From Mesorhizobium sp. B2-1-1 (GTDB taxonomy: Bacteria > Pseudomonadota > Alphaproteobacteria > Rhizobiales > Rhizobiaceae): a stretch of 64,000 bases of DNA. The stretch covers positions 4,223,501 through 4,287,500 of the forward strand of contig NZ_CP083954.1 of NCBI RefSeq assembly GCF_006442975.2, given 5' to 3'. Under the pieces are notes generated by a model. The model was not told where the DNA came from and made no database searches. It was given only the letters and a program-made list of their open reading frames with translations. The position numbers and the translations under genes are program-made. Positions 45,644 through 53,731 of the stretch are shown in pieces (positions within the stretch are counted from its first letter, which is position 1; every line of letters starts with the position of its first letter).

Positions 45644-45784
45644 ATGAAGAAGCTCTCCCTAGGCCTTCTGCTGATCGTTCTGGCCGTGTCGGCCTGCGAC
45701 AACAACGTCCCGCCAACTAAGGCTCCGGCAGCGGAAAACCCGCACGCCGACGGCAATCCTGTAGCCGATAAGACCGGCAAATGA
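45644..45784 (+). CDS. Small lipoprotein
   Basis: 46 residues from ATG 45644 with AGGAGG upstream. Lipoprotein signal: MKKLSLGLLLIVLAVSACD with lipobox VSAC, Cys18 as lipidation site. The mature part is only 28 residues, Pro/Asn/Asp-rich (NNVPPTKAPAAENPHADG). Such short entericidin- or VirB7-like lipoproteins are common in rhizobia; no function assigned. Divergent from the membrane protein at 45360-45533. The following 213 nt contain no gene. Confidence 0.75.
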   Translation: MKKLSLGLLLIVLAVSACDNNVPPTKAPAAENPHADGNPVADKTGK

Positions 45785-45997
45785 GTTGACATGCGTGCAG
45801 CAACGCCGCGGACCACGGCGGGACAGCACAAAGCACAGCCTGGAAAGGACGGCCGGCGCCGCTTGGGAGGTGCCTGATAGCGCCGGCCAGGCGGATATCA
45901 GGTCCGCCGCAATGTGGATGTTAGCTGAGTCTTGCCGTAGCGTCATGGAGATTCCACCCCTTTGGCTTCCCGCCAAATTCCGGAACGACCGCGCCGT

Positions 45998-47154
45998 TCA
46001 TGCTCCCAATCGCCGTCTGACGACCGCGGCATGGAAATTCGTGCCGAACAGCAGGCCGTCATCGTTGAAGTCGTAGCTCGGATTGTGCAGCGGCGCCGTG
46101 TCGCCATTGCCGAGGAAGACGAAGCAACCGGGCACGTGAGCGAGGAAACGGGCAAAATCCTCAGAGCCGGTCATCGGCTCGCGGGCGACGGCGACGCCTT
46201 CGGGCGCGAACACATTTCCGGCGGCTGCAAAGGCCTCGTCGACCAATTCGGCGTCGTTGTGCAGCGGCACGAATTCCCTGCTGTAGGCGACCTCGGCGGT
46301 GACGTTGTAGGCGGCGGCGGTGCCGGCGGCGATGGTGCGCATCTGCTTCTCGATCTCGGCGCTGACCTCGGGGCGAAAGCTGCGGGCGTCTCCAGGATAC
46401 GGGCAAGGCCGGGCAGCGCGTTGCGGGTGCCGTCGGTGATCAGCTCGGTTACCGAGACCACCGATATGTCGGCCGGGCTCAGCCGGCGCGAGACGATGGT
46501 TTGCAGATTGGTGACCAGCGCGCAAGCGGCGACCAGTGTCTCCCGGCCGTCCTGCGGCCCGGCAGCGTGGCCGCCGAGGCCTCTCAGAACGATCTCGAAG
46601 ATATCCTCGGCCGACATCATCGGGCCGGGGCGGGTTTCGAAATGGCCAATCGGCAATCCGGGCAGATTGTGCAGGCCGAAAATCTCATCGAAGGGAAAGC
46701 GGCGCATCAACCCATCGTCGAGCATGGCCAGCGCGCCCCTGCCCCACTCCTCGGCCGGCTGAAAGATGAAGCGCACCGTGCCGTTGAACCCGCCCTCCCC
46801 GGCCAGCAGCTTCGCCGCGCCGAGCAGCATGGTGGTGTGGCCGTCATGGCCGCAGGCGTGCATGATTCCGGGATTTTGCGAGCCATAGGCCACAGCCGAT
46901 TGCTCGGTGATGCGCAGGGCATCCATATCGGCCCTGAGCGCGATCGCCCTGTTGCCGCTGCCGCGCTTCAGCGTGCCGACGACGCCGGTGCCGCCGACGC
47001 CCTCGGTCACATCGTCGAGGCCGAATTCGCGCAGTTTGGCAGCGACGAAGGCCGCGGTGCGCTTTTCCTCGAACCCGAATTCCGGATGGGCATGCAGATC
47101 GCGCCGCCAGCCGGTCATCTCCTGCTTCAAGGCATCGAGATCGATTTTGGCCAT
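45998..47154 (-). CDS. M20 family amidohydrolase (hippurate-hydrolase type), frameshifted
   Basis: Would be 385 residues but is split into two frames. The first part (47154 to about 46395) has the metal motifs HACGHDGHTTMLLGAAKLL, EEWGRGALAML and IFGLHNLPGLP and runs to ALPGLARIL. The second (to 45998) resumes at GDARSFRPEVSAEIEKQM and ends GTNFHAAVVRRRLGA. One extra G between 46392 and 46393 (minus CTGGAG to CTGGGAG) restores RIL-GDARSF exactly. So either a recent pseudogene or a base-calling error. M20D enzymes hydrolyse N-acyl amino acids. Last gene of the dpaL operon, 18 nt behind the preceding one. Confidence 0.85.
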
Positions 47155-47172
47155 TTCTCCGCCCCTCTCAAA

Positions 47173-48399
47173 CTAGGTTGCAAGTCGGGTGACGACATCG
47201 AGCAGAATGTTGGCGCCGGCGACGAGCTCGGTATCCTCGGTGTATTCGCGCGGATTATGGCTGATGCCGCCGGCGCTCGGCACGAAGATCATCGCGGCAG
47301 GTGCGATACGCGCCATCATCTGCGCATCATGGCCGGCGCCGGACGTCATGCGCTTCGAAACCAGCCCGCGACTGATGGCAGCGGCCTCGATCAGCTCCAC
47401 GATGCGGCTGTCGAAGATCACCGGCTCGAAGCGCGCCAGCCGCTCGACCGAGATCGTCACGCCTTCGGCGGCGGCGAGTTCTTCGAGGTGAGCGGCGAGT
47501 GCTGCTTCCTCCGCCTGCAACCGGTGCTCGAAAGGATCGCGCAGGTCGATGGTGAAGACCGCTCGCGAGGGAATGACGTTGATGGCGTTGGGCTCGAAAC
47601 GCATCGTGCCGACGGTGGCGACGGTCGGCGTGTTCGAAGCCTTGGCACGATCGTGCAGGAAGGCGACGACACGGGCGGCCGCATGGCCGGCGTCGCTGCG
47701 CATCGACATCGGCGTGGTGCCGGCATGGTTGGCGACCCCGTCGATGGTGATGCGCTGCCAGGAGATGCCTTGCAGGTTTTCCACCGCGCCGATCGGCACG
47801 CCTTCGCGCTCCAGCACCGGGCCCTGCTCGATATGCAGTTCGAGATAGGTATGCGGCTTGAGGAAGCCCGGCTGCTCGTCGCCGGCATAGCCGATGCGCG
47901 CCAGTTCCTGCCCGAGCACGCTGCCGTCCGTCCCCACGGCCGCCAGCGCCTCGTCGATCGCAACACCGCCGGCATGAACCAGCGAGCCCATCATGTCGGG
48001 GGAATAGCGCACGCCTTCCTCATTGGTGAAGGCGGCGACGGCCAACGGGCGCGACAGGACAAAGCCTGACGCCTTCAGTGTCTCGATTGCCTCCAGCCCG
48101 GCCAGCACGCCGTAGCAGCCGTCATAAATGCCGGCATCTATGACCGTATCGATATGCGAGCCTATCAGGATCGGCGCCTGCCCGGCATTCCCAGGCGTCC
48201 GCCAGATGCCGAAGATATTGCCCATGCGGTCGATGGCGACTTCGAGCCCCGCCTCGCGCAACCAGCCGACGAAGCGGTCGCGGCCCTGCCGGTCGGCGTC
48301 CGAGGCGGCAAGCCGCACCAGCCGGCCCTCGCCGTCGCGGCCGATGGCGCCGAGGTCCCGAATACGGCCAAGCAGCCGCCGCGCGTCGACCGAGATCAT
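47173..48399 (-). CDS. M20 Zn-hydrolase, allantoate amidohydrolase / N-carbamoyl-amino-acid hydrolase type
   Basis: 408 residues from ATG 48399, overlapping the dpaL stop (ATGA). Metal-site motifs: LIGSHIDTVIDAGIYDGCYG, FTNEEGVRYSPDMMGS, LELHIEQGPVLE, and C-terminal GAGHDAQMMARIAP. Family members split carbamoyl or ureido groups from allantoate, N-carbamoyl amino acids or beta-ureidopropionate. Coupling to diaminopropionate lyase suggests it frees diaminopropionate from an N-acyl or N-carbamoyl derivative; that is inference. Confidence 0.92.
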   Translation of the reverse strand: MISVDARRLLGRIRDLGAIGRDGEGRLVRLAASDADRQGRDRFVGWLREAGLEVAIDRMGNIFGIWRTPGNAGQAPILIGSHIDTVIDAGIYDGCYGVLAGLEAIETLKASGFVLSRPLAVAAFTNEEGVRYSPDMMGSLVHAGGVAIDEALAAVGTDGSVLGQELARIGYAGDEQPGFLKPHTYLELHIEQGPVLEREGVPIGAVENLQGISWQRITIDGVANHAGTTPMSMRSDAGHAAARVVAFLHDRAKASNTPTVATVGTMRFEPNAINVIPSRAVFTIDLRDPFEHRLQAEEAALAAHLEELAAAEGVTISVERLARFEPVIFDSRIVELIEAAAISRGLVSKRMTSGAGHDAQMMARIAPAAMIFVPSAGGISHNPREYTEDTELVAGANILLDVVTRLAT

Positions 48400-49604
48400 G
48401 GCGTTGCTCCAGAAAGTACCTTGCCCGCAAGCACGTCCGCGGCGGCCACGCCGACGAGTTCGGCATAACGCCTGGGATCGGTTGCGCCTTCGGTGTTGAC
48501 GACCAGCACCCGCGAGAGCCGGTCGAGGCCGAGTTCGGCCTTGTTGTCGGCCAGCGCCCGGATCAGTCCGGCCAGGCCGACCCCGCCGCTTTCGCCGGCA
48601 ACGATGGCCGGATCGCCGCCGGCCGGCCGCGCAAGCCTCCGCATCACAGCGACCGCATCCTCCTCGTCGACGGTCATGAAGGCATCGGCGGCACGCGCCA
48701 GCACGCGCCAGGCGACAGGCGACGCCTCGTAGCATTCGAGCATCGCCATGACAGTCGCTTCGCCATGCGCGATCTTGACAGGATGGCCAGCCCTGGCGGC
48801 GCCCAAGATACAAGCGGCACGTGCGGGCTCGACCACGGTGAAGACCGGCCTGGCATCACCGAGCACGATGGCGAGATGGCCAGCCAGGGCAGCGGCAATG
48901 CCGCCGACCCCGGCCTGGACGAAGACGTGGGTGGGCGGTTCGCCGAGCTGGCGCAGCGCCTCGCGCATGATCGCGGTGTAGCCTTGCATGACGAGGCCTG
49001 GAATGCGCTCATAGCCCGGCCACGACGTATCGGACACGACGGTCCAGCCCTTGTCCGCCGCGACGCGTGCGGCTTGCCTGACCGAATCATCGTAGTTGCC
49101 GTCGACGCGGATCATCTCGGCGCCGTAGCGGGCGATAGCCGTGATGCGCTCGTCGCTGACGCCGGCATGGACGAAGATCGTCGCCCTGGCCCCGACAAGC
49201 CGCGCGCCCTGTGCCACCGAGCGGCCGTGATTGCCGTCGGTCGCGCAAGCCATCGTCATGGTGGCGGCGACCGCCCTGACATCGGGCTGATCGAGATCGG
49301 CGATGCCGAGCGGCCTGCCAAGCCGGCGGCCGGCTTCCTCCAGCACCAGATGAACGACGGCATAAGCGCCCCCAAGCGCCTTGAAGCTACCGAGGCCGAG
49401 GCGAAAACCCTCATCCTTGAGGTGGATGGCGCCAATGCCCAGTTCGGAGGCCAGCGCCGGCAGCGCATGCAGCGGCGTCTCCTGATGATTGGCGCGATGG
49501 GACAGGAAACGCTCGGCCGCGTGGGCCCCCGCAACCCCAAGCGTTTCGGCGTCGACCGGATCGAGTGGGCTGCCGTGCAAGGCATTGCGGTTGAGCAGGA
49601 ACAT
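48396..49604 (-). CDS. dpaL: Diaminopropionate ammonia-lyase
   Basis: 402 residues from ATG 49604 with a perfect AAGGAGGT upstream. Fold type II PLP enzyme: Lys75 in LGLGSFKALGGAYA binds the cofactor, ATDGNHGRSVAQGARLVG and VQAGVGGIAAALAGHLA bind phosphate and substrate. Length and motifs match YgeX/DpaL, which turns 2,3-diaminopropionate into pyruvate and two ammonia. First gene of a three-gene operon with two M20 hydrolases; a divergent Lrp-type regulator adjoins. Confidence 0.93.
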   Translation of the reverse strand: MFLLNRNALHGSPLDPVDAETLGVAGAHAAERFLSHRANHQETPLHALPALASELGIGAIHLKDEGFRLGLGSFKALGGAYAVVHLVLEEAGRRLGRPLGIADLDQPDVRAVAATMTMACATDGNHGRSVAQGARLVGARATIFVHAGVSDERITAIARYGAEMIRVDGNYDDSVRQAARVAADKGWTVVSDTSWPGYERIPGLVMQGYTAIMREALRQLGEPPTHVFVQAGVGGIAAALAGHLAIVLGDARPVFTVVEPARAACILGAARAGHPVKIAHGEATVMAMLECYEASPVAWRVLARAADAFMTVDEEDAVAVMRRLARPAGGDPAIVAGESGGVGLAGLIRALADNKAELGLDRLSRVLVVNTEGATDPRRYAELVGVAAADVLAGKVLSGATP

Positions 49605-49643
49605 CAAGACCTCCTTGGCTGACAACGAGACTATATTGCAAGG

Positions 49644-49661
49644 CAGGCGCAAAAAGCGCTG
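49644..49661. promoter_or_regulatory. Dyad between dpaL and the Lrp-type gene
   Basis: CAGGCGCAAAAAGCGCTG is an imperfect palindrome (GCGC-AAAAA-GCGC core with CAG/CTG flanks) centred in the 96-bp divergent region. On the minus strand TATAGT at about 49634 could be the dpaL -10 box. A plausible Lrp/AsnC site by position. Confidence 0.4.
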
Positions 49662-49700
49662 TATTCAAGGCCCCGAAATGCAAGTTTGTTTCCTCAGGAC

Positions 49701-50186
49701 ATGCCATTGCCCGCGTTGCCAGCCTCGCTCGACAGTTTCGACCTCGCCATTCTCGCCGTGCTGCAGAAGGACAACACGACGCCGCAACGACTGATCGGCG
49801 AGGCCGTGAACCTGTCGGCGCCGGCGGTGCAGCGCCGTATCAAGCGCATGCAACAGACCGGCGTCATCGCGGCCAATGTCGCGGTCATCGAACCGGCGGC
49901 GGTCGGCCAGCCCATCACCATCTTCGTCGAGGTCGAACTCGAAAGCGAACGCACCGAACTGATCGACGCGGCCAAGCGGCAATTCCTGGCGGCGCCGGAA
50001 GTCCAGCAGTGCTACTATGTGACAGGCGAGGCCGACTTCATCCTGGCCATCACGGTGGCCGACATGAGCGCCTATGAGGCGCTGACGCGGCGCCTGTTCT
50101 TCAACAGCAACAATGTCCGCAAATTCCGCACCTTCGTGGCCATGGACCGCGTCAAGGTCGGCCTGACGGTGCCGCTGCCGGGATGA
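49701..50186 (+). CDS. Lrp/AsnC family regulator
   Basis: 161 residues from ATG 49701. N-terminal winged helix (FDLAILAVLQKDNTTPQRLI, LSAPAVQRRIKRMQQTGVIA), then the RAM ligand domain (PITIFVEVELESERTELIDA, VQQCYYVTGEADFILAITVA). Feast/famine regulators usually bind the amino acid whose genes they control; here diaminopropionate or a product of the divergent operon is the natural guess. The ribosome site is weak; TTG 49686 is an alternative start. Confidence 0.92.
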   Translation: MPLPALPASLDSFDLAILAVLQKDNTTPQRLIGEAVNLSAPAVQRRIKRMQQTGVIAANVAVIEPAAVGQPITIFVEVELESERTELIDAAKRQFLAAPEVQQCYYVTGEADFILAITVADMSAYEALTRRLFFNSNNVRKFRTFVAMDRVKVGLTVPLPG

Positions 50187-50255
50187 GCGATCAGGTTGCA
50201 TGTCTGGCATGCTTTCGCCATTCTCCGCATCGCGAATTAGCGGCGGGAGGCGCGC

Positions 50256-51398
50256 TTGCACGACACCACCCCGGTTGCGATTATCGGTGCCGGGCCGGCG
50301 GGCCTGGCCGTTGCCGCGTGCCTGCGGCAGGCCGGGGTCGACTTCATCTTGCTTGAAAAAGAGCAGCAGCCCGCTCCCGCCTGGCGGCGCCACTACGAGC
50401 GCGTCCACCTGCACACGACCAAGCGCTATTCATCCCTGCCCTTCGTGCCCTTCCCCAGGCATTATCCGCGCTATGTGCCACGTGATCTGTTCGTCAAATA
50501 CCTCGATACCTATGCGCAACGCTTCGATCTGCGGCCCCGCTTTGGAGAAGCGGTGCGTGCGATCCGCCGGCAGGGCAGAAGCTGGGGCGTCGAAGCGACA
50601 TCAGGCACCGTGCGCGCTTCCCATGTGGTGATTGCCTCGGGATACAATGCCGAGCCGCTGATGCCGGCATTCGCCGGCGCCGGCAGTTTCAAGGGCAAAA
50701 GTCTGCACAGCGCGGATTACCGCAACAGCACGCCGTTTGCCGGCCAGTCGGTGCTGGTCATCGGCATGGGCAACACCGGCGCCGAGATCGCGCTCGACCT
50801 GGCGGAAGGCGGCGCGCATCCGACGATCTCCGTGCGCGGCGGCGTCCATATCGTGCCGCGCGAACTGCTCGGGGTGCCCATCCAGGTCGTCAGCATGGCG
50901 ACGCGCCTGGGGCCGCGACGCGTCAATGACGCCGTCTTCCCTATCATCCTCGATCTGGTGTTGGGCAGGCTGGAGAAATATGGGCTCAAACGGCCCAAGC
51001 AGGGATTGCTGGAGCAGATATCCCTGGCGTCGCGCATCCCGGTGATCGATGTCGGCACCATCGGCAAGATCCGCGAAGGCGCGATCAAGGTCGCGCCCGA
51101 CATTGCCGAGATATCAGAAGGCGGCGCCCGTTTCGTCGATGGTCGGCACAGCGACTTCGACGCGATCATCTTCGCCACCGGCTACCGCCCAGCCTATGCC
51201 AAATTCCTCCAGCCCGGCGTCGAGCCTGGCGCCAGCGGCGTCAATGCGCGCGCTTCGGAACTCGGTCTTTATCTCGTCGGCTTCCACAATTCGGTCACCG
51301 GCCTGCTGCGCGAAATCGGAATCGAAGCCCAGGCGATCGCCGACGACATTCGTCTCCGGCAGAACAGAAAAAGGACGGCCGAAACCCTGCCGGTATGA
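50256..51398 (+). CDS. Flavin-containing monooxygenase-like NAD(P)/FAD oxidoreductase
   Basis: 380 residues from TTG 50256 with GGGAGG upstream. FAD Rossmann PVAIIGAGPAGLAVAACLRQ, the active-site region WRRHYERVHLHTTKRYSSLP, NADP Rossmann VLVIGMGNTGAEIALDLAEG and the FATGYRP ATG-type motif are in the order seen in YUCCA/TrkA-type FMOs. These oxygenate soft nucleophiles or, in YUCCA, indole-3-pyruvate to auxin. The actual substrate is not indicated by neighbours. Confidence 0.9.
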   Translation: MHDTTPVAIIGAGPAGLAVAACLRQAGVDFILLEKEQQPAPAWRRHYERVHLHTTKRYSSLPFVPFPRHYPRYVPRDLFVKYLDTYAQRFDLRPRFGEAVRAIRRQGRSWGVEATSGTVRASHVVIASGYNAEPLMPAFAGAGSFKGKSLHSADYRNSTPFAGQSVLVIGMGNTGAEIALDLAEGGAHPTISVRGGVHIVPRELLGVPIQVVSMATRLGPRRVNDAVFPIILDLVLGRLEKYGLKRPKQGLLEQISLASRIPVIDVGTIGKIREGAIKVAPDIAEISEGGARFVDGRHSDFDAIIFATGYRPAYAKFLQPGVEPGASGVNARASELGLYLVGFHNSVTGLLREIGIEAQAIADDIRLRQNRKRTAETLPV

Positions 51399-51409
51399 GC
51401 TGAGGCCGC

Positions 51410-53518
51410 TCAGCTTGCCTTGCGCAGCCACACCTTGTTGTCGTGGAATGCCGCGCCGCCATAGGGTGCGGGCGCATCGGCGCCAGTCAGCACGTTGATG
51501 CCCTCGCCGCGCTCATGCGCGCTGTTCGGCCAGATGCCTTCGGCGATCACCACGCCGCGCTTGATGCCGTCGAACAGCCTCGCATGCAGCACCACCTCGC
51601 CGCGCGCATTGCCGAGTTCGACACGATCGCCCTCTGCCAAACCGTGTGCGGCGGCATCGTCGGGATGCAAGAGCAATTCCGGCCGGCCCTCCTTGGCCTT
51701 CGACACCGGCGTTTCGGAAAAGGTCGAGTTGAGGAAGTTGCGCGCCGGCGACGTAGCCAGCCGGAACGGATGCGCCTCGTCGGCAACCTCGATCAGGTCG
51801 ACATGATCGGGAAATTGCGGCAACTGCTCCACCGGGCCGAACAGGCCCATGCTTTTCGGCGGCCGGTTGGGGGCGGCTTGTCCGGTCCAATCGGCGCGGA
51901 AGCGGAATTTGCCGTCCGCATGGCCGAAGCCCTTGGTGAAATGCGCGGTTTCGAAATCCGGCTGCAAGTCGACCCATTTCTGCTCCTTCAGGCTGGCAAA
52001 GCTGCCCAGCCCGCGCTTGCCCAGAATGATATCGATATGCTGCTGTTCGGTGAGGCCGAAGCCCGGCCTGTCGGCGACTCCGAGGCGCTCAGCCAATTGC
52101 TCGATGACGAAATGGTTGGTGCGCGGCCCTTCCGGCGGCTCGATCAGCTTCGGGCCGAGCGTGATGTGCTGGTTTCCGCCGCCCTTGTAGATGTCGTCAT
52201 GCTCGACGAACATCGTTGCCGGCAGCACGACGTCGGCGAGCTTGGCCGTGTCGGTCATGAACTGCTCGTGCACGCAGGTGAACAGATCCTCACGCAAGAA
52301 ACCCTGCTTCACCAGTCGCTGCTCGGGCGCGACATTGGCCGGGTTGGTGTTCTGGATGAGCAGCGCCGTCACCGGCGGCCCGCCATAGAGCGCATCCGGC
52401 GCTCCCGTCAGCACCGGGCCGATGCGCGAATGATCGAGATAGCGGATCGAGGGATTGCGCATGCGCGTGCCCTCCAGCACCTCTTGGTTGAGCTTGAAGA
52501 TGCCGGAATTGGAGTGGAAGGCGCCGCCACCCTCATATTGCCAGGCGCCGGTGACGGCGGCGATGCAGGAGGCGGCATGCATGTTGACCGCGCCGTTGCG
52601 CTGGCGGGCAAAGCCGTAGCCGAGGCGGAAATAGGTTTTCCTGGTCATGCCGACGAGACGGGCAAAGTTCTCGATCTCGGCCACAGTCAGTCCAGTGATC
52701 GCGGCCGCCCATTCGGGTGAGCGCGTGCGCAGATGCGCTTCCAGACCTTTCGGGTCATCGGTGTATTTCTCGAGATAGGCGCGGTCGGCCAAGCCTTCCC
52801 TGAACAGCACATGCATGACCGCGCAAGCCAGCGCGCCATCGGTGCCAGGCTTCAGGACAAGGCCCATATCGGCCTGCTTCATCGTGGCGTTCTCATAGAC
52901 GTCGATGACCACGATCCTGGCACCGCGCTCCTTGCGTGCCTTGATGGCGTGGGTCATGACGTTGACCTGGGTCACCACGGCATTGGTGCCCCAGATCACC
53001 ACGCAATCGGACTTGGCCATTTCGCGCGGGTCGGGACCGCGCAGCGCGCCCGCCCCCATCATCCAGCCGGTCCAGGCCAGGTTGGTGCAGATCGAGCCGA
53101 AGAAGCCCGAATATCTCTTCGCATGCCGCAGCCGCTCGATGCCGTCGCGCTGCACCAGCCCCATCGTGCCGGCATAAAAATAAGGCCAGACCGTCTCCGA
53201 GCCGTATTTTTCCTCGGCCGCGATGAACTTTTCGGCGACGAGGTCCAGCGCCGCCTCCCAACTTGTTTCCTGCCAGGCGCCCTCGCCCTTGGCGCCTTTG
53301 CGCACCAGCGGCTTCAGCAAGCGGTCGGGATGGTGGACGCGGTCGGCGTAACGAGCAACCTTGGCGCAGACGACGCCGGCCGTATAGTTGTTGGACTTGG
53401 CACCATGGACGCGGCCGATGCGGTTGCCGTCAAGCAACTCGACCTCGAGCGCGCAGGTCGACGGGCAATCATGCGGACAGGCCGAATGGCCGATGCGAAG
53501 GCTGGCGTGCTGGTTCAT
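51410..53518 (-). CDS. Molybdopterin oxidoreductase (formate dehydrogenase/DMSO reductase superfamily)
   Basis: 702 residues. N-terminal [4Fe-4S] motif CPHDCPSTC (Cys14, 18, 22) with a fourth Cys in GVVCAKVARY; then the Mo-bis-MGD domains (VIWGTNAVVTQVN, IVVIDVYENATMKQADMGL, YGFARQRNGAVNMHAASCIA, QNTNPANVAPEQ) and the C-terminal MGD-binding barrel (HPDDAAAHGLAEGDRVELGN). No Tat signal, so cytoplasmic. The electron acceptor and substrate are unknown; no subunit genes flank it. moaE/moaD for its cofactor are 7 kb away. Confidence 0.9.
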   Translation of the reverse strand: MNQHASLRIGHSACPHDCPSTCALEVELLDGNRIGRVHGAKSNNYTAGVVCAKVARYADRVHHPDRLLKPLVRKGAKGEGAWQETSWEAALDLVAEKFIAAEEKYGSETVWPYFYAGTMGLVQRDGIERLRHAKRYSGFFGSICTNLAWTGWMMGAGALRGPDPREMAKSDCVVIWGTNAVVTQVNVMTHAIKARKERGARIVVIDVYENATMKQADMGLVLKPGTDGALACAVMHVLFREGLADRAYLEKYTDDPKGLEAHLRTRSPEWAAAITGLTVAEIENFARLVGMTRKTYFRLGYGFARQRNGAVNMHAASCIAAVTGAWQYEGGGAFHSNSGIFKLNQEVLEGTRMRNPSIRYLDHSRIGPVLTGAPDALYGGPPVTALLIQNTNPANVAPEQRLVKQGFLREDLFTCVHEQFMTDTAKLADVVLPATMFVEHDDIYKGGGNQHITLGPKLIEPPEGPRTNHFVIEQLAERLGVADRPGFGLTEQQHIDIILGKRGLGSFASLKEQKWVDLQPDFETAHFTKGFGHADGKFRFRADWTGQAAPNRPPKSMGLFGPVEQLPQFPDHVDLIEVADEAHPFRLATSPARNFLNSTFSETPVSKAKEGRPELLLHPDDAAAHGLAEGDRVELGNARGEVVLHARLFDGIKRGVVIAEGIWPNSAHERGEGINVLTGADAPAPYGGAAFHDNKVWLRKAS

Positions 53519-53566
53519 GGGGTTTGTTTAGCGGGTTTCGGGCAAGGCGTGTAGGGCCAGATGGCG

Positions 53567-53720
53567 CCTTCCCTTCTCCCTTGTGGGAGAAGGTGGATCG
53601 GCGCGCAGTGCCGAGACGGTTGAGGGGTGCGTGCCGGAATGAGGCGTTGGCATTCCCTGGAACACCCCTAATCCGACCTCGCTTCGCGAGGCCACCTTCT
53701 CCCACAAGGGGAGAAGGAAG
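53567..53720. repeat. MITE-like inverted repeat element
   Basis: Outer arms CCTTCCCTTCTCCCTTGTGG-type (53567-53596) and their complement at 53692-53720 form a stem of about 28 bp with few mismatches; each arm is itself a small hairpin (TTCTCCC-TTGT-GGGAGAA). Inside, AGGGGTG/CACCCCT and CCTCGC-TTC-GCGAGG make further stems. About 154 bp, non-coding, between the molybdopterin enzyme start and 12 nt from the ABC-F stop, where it may also act as terminator. Confidence 0.75.
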
Positions 53721-53731
53721 CGGCGCTCTCC

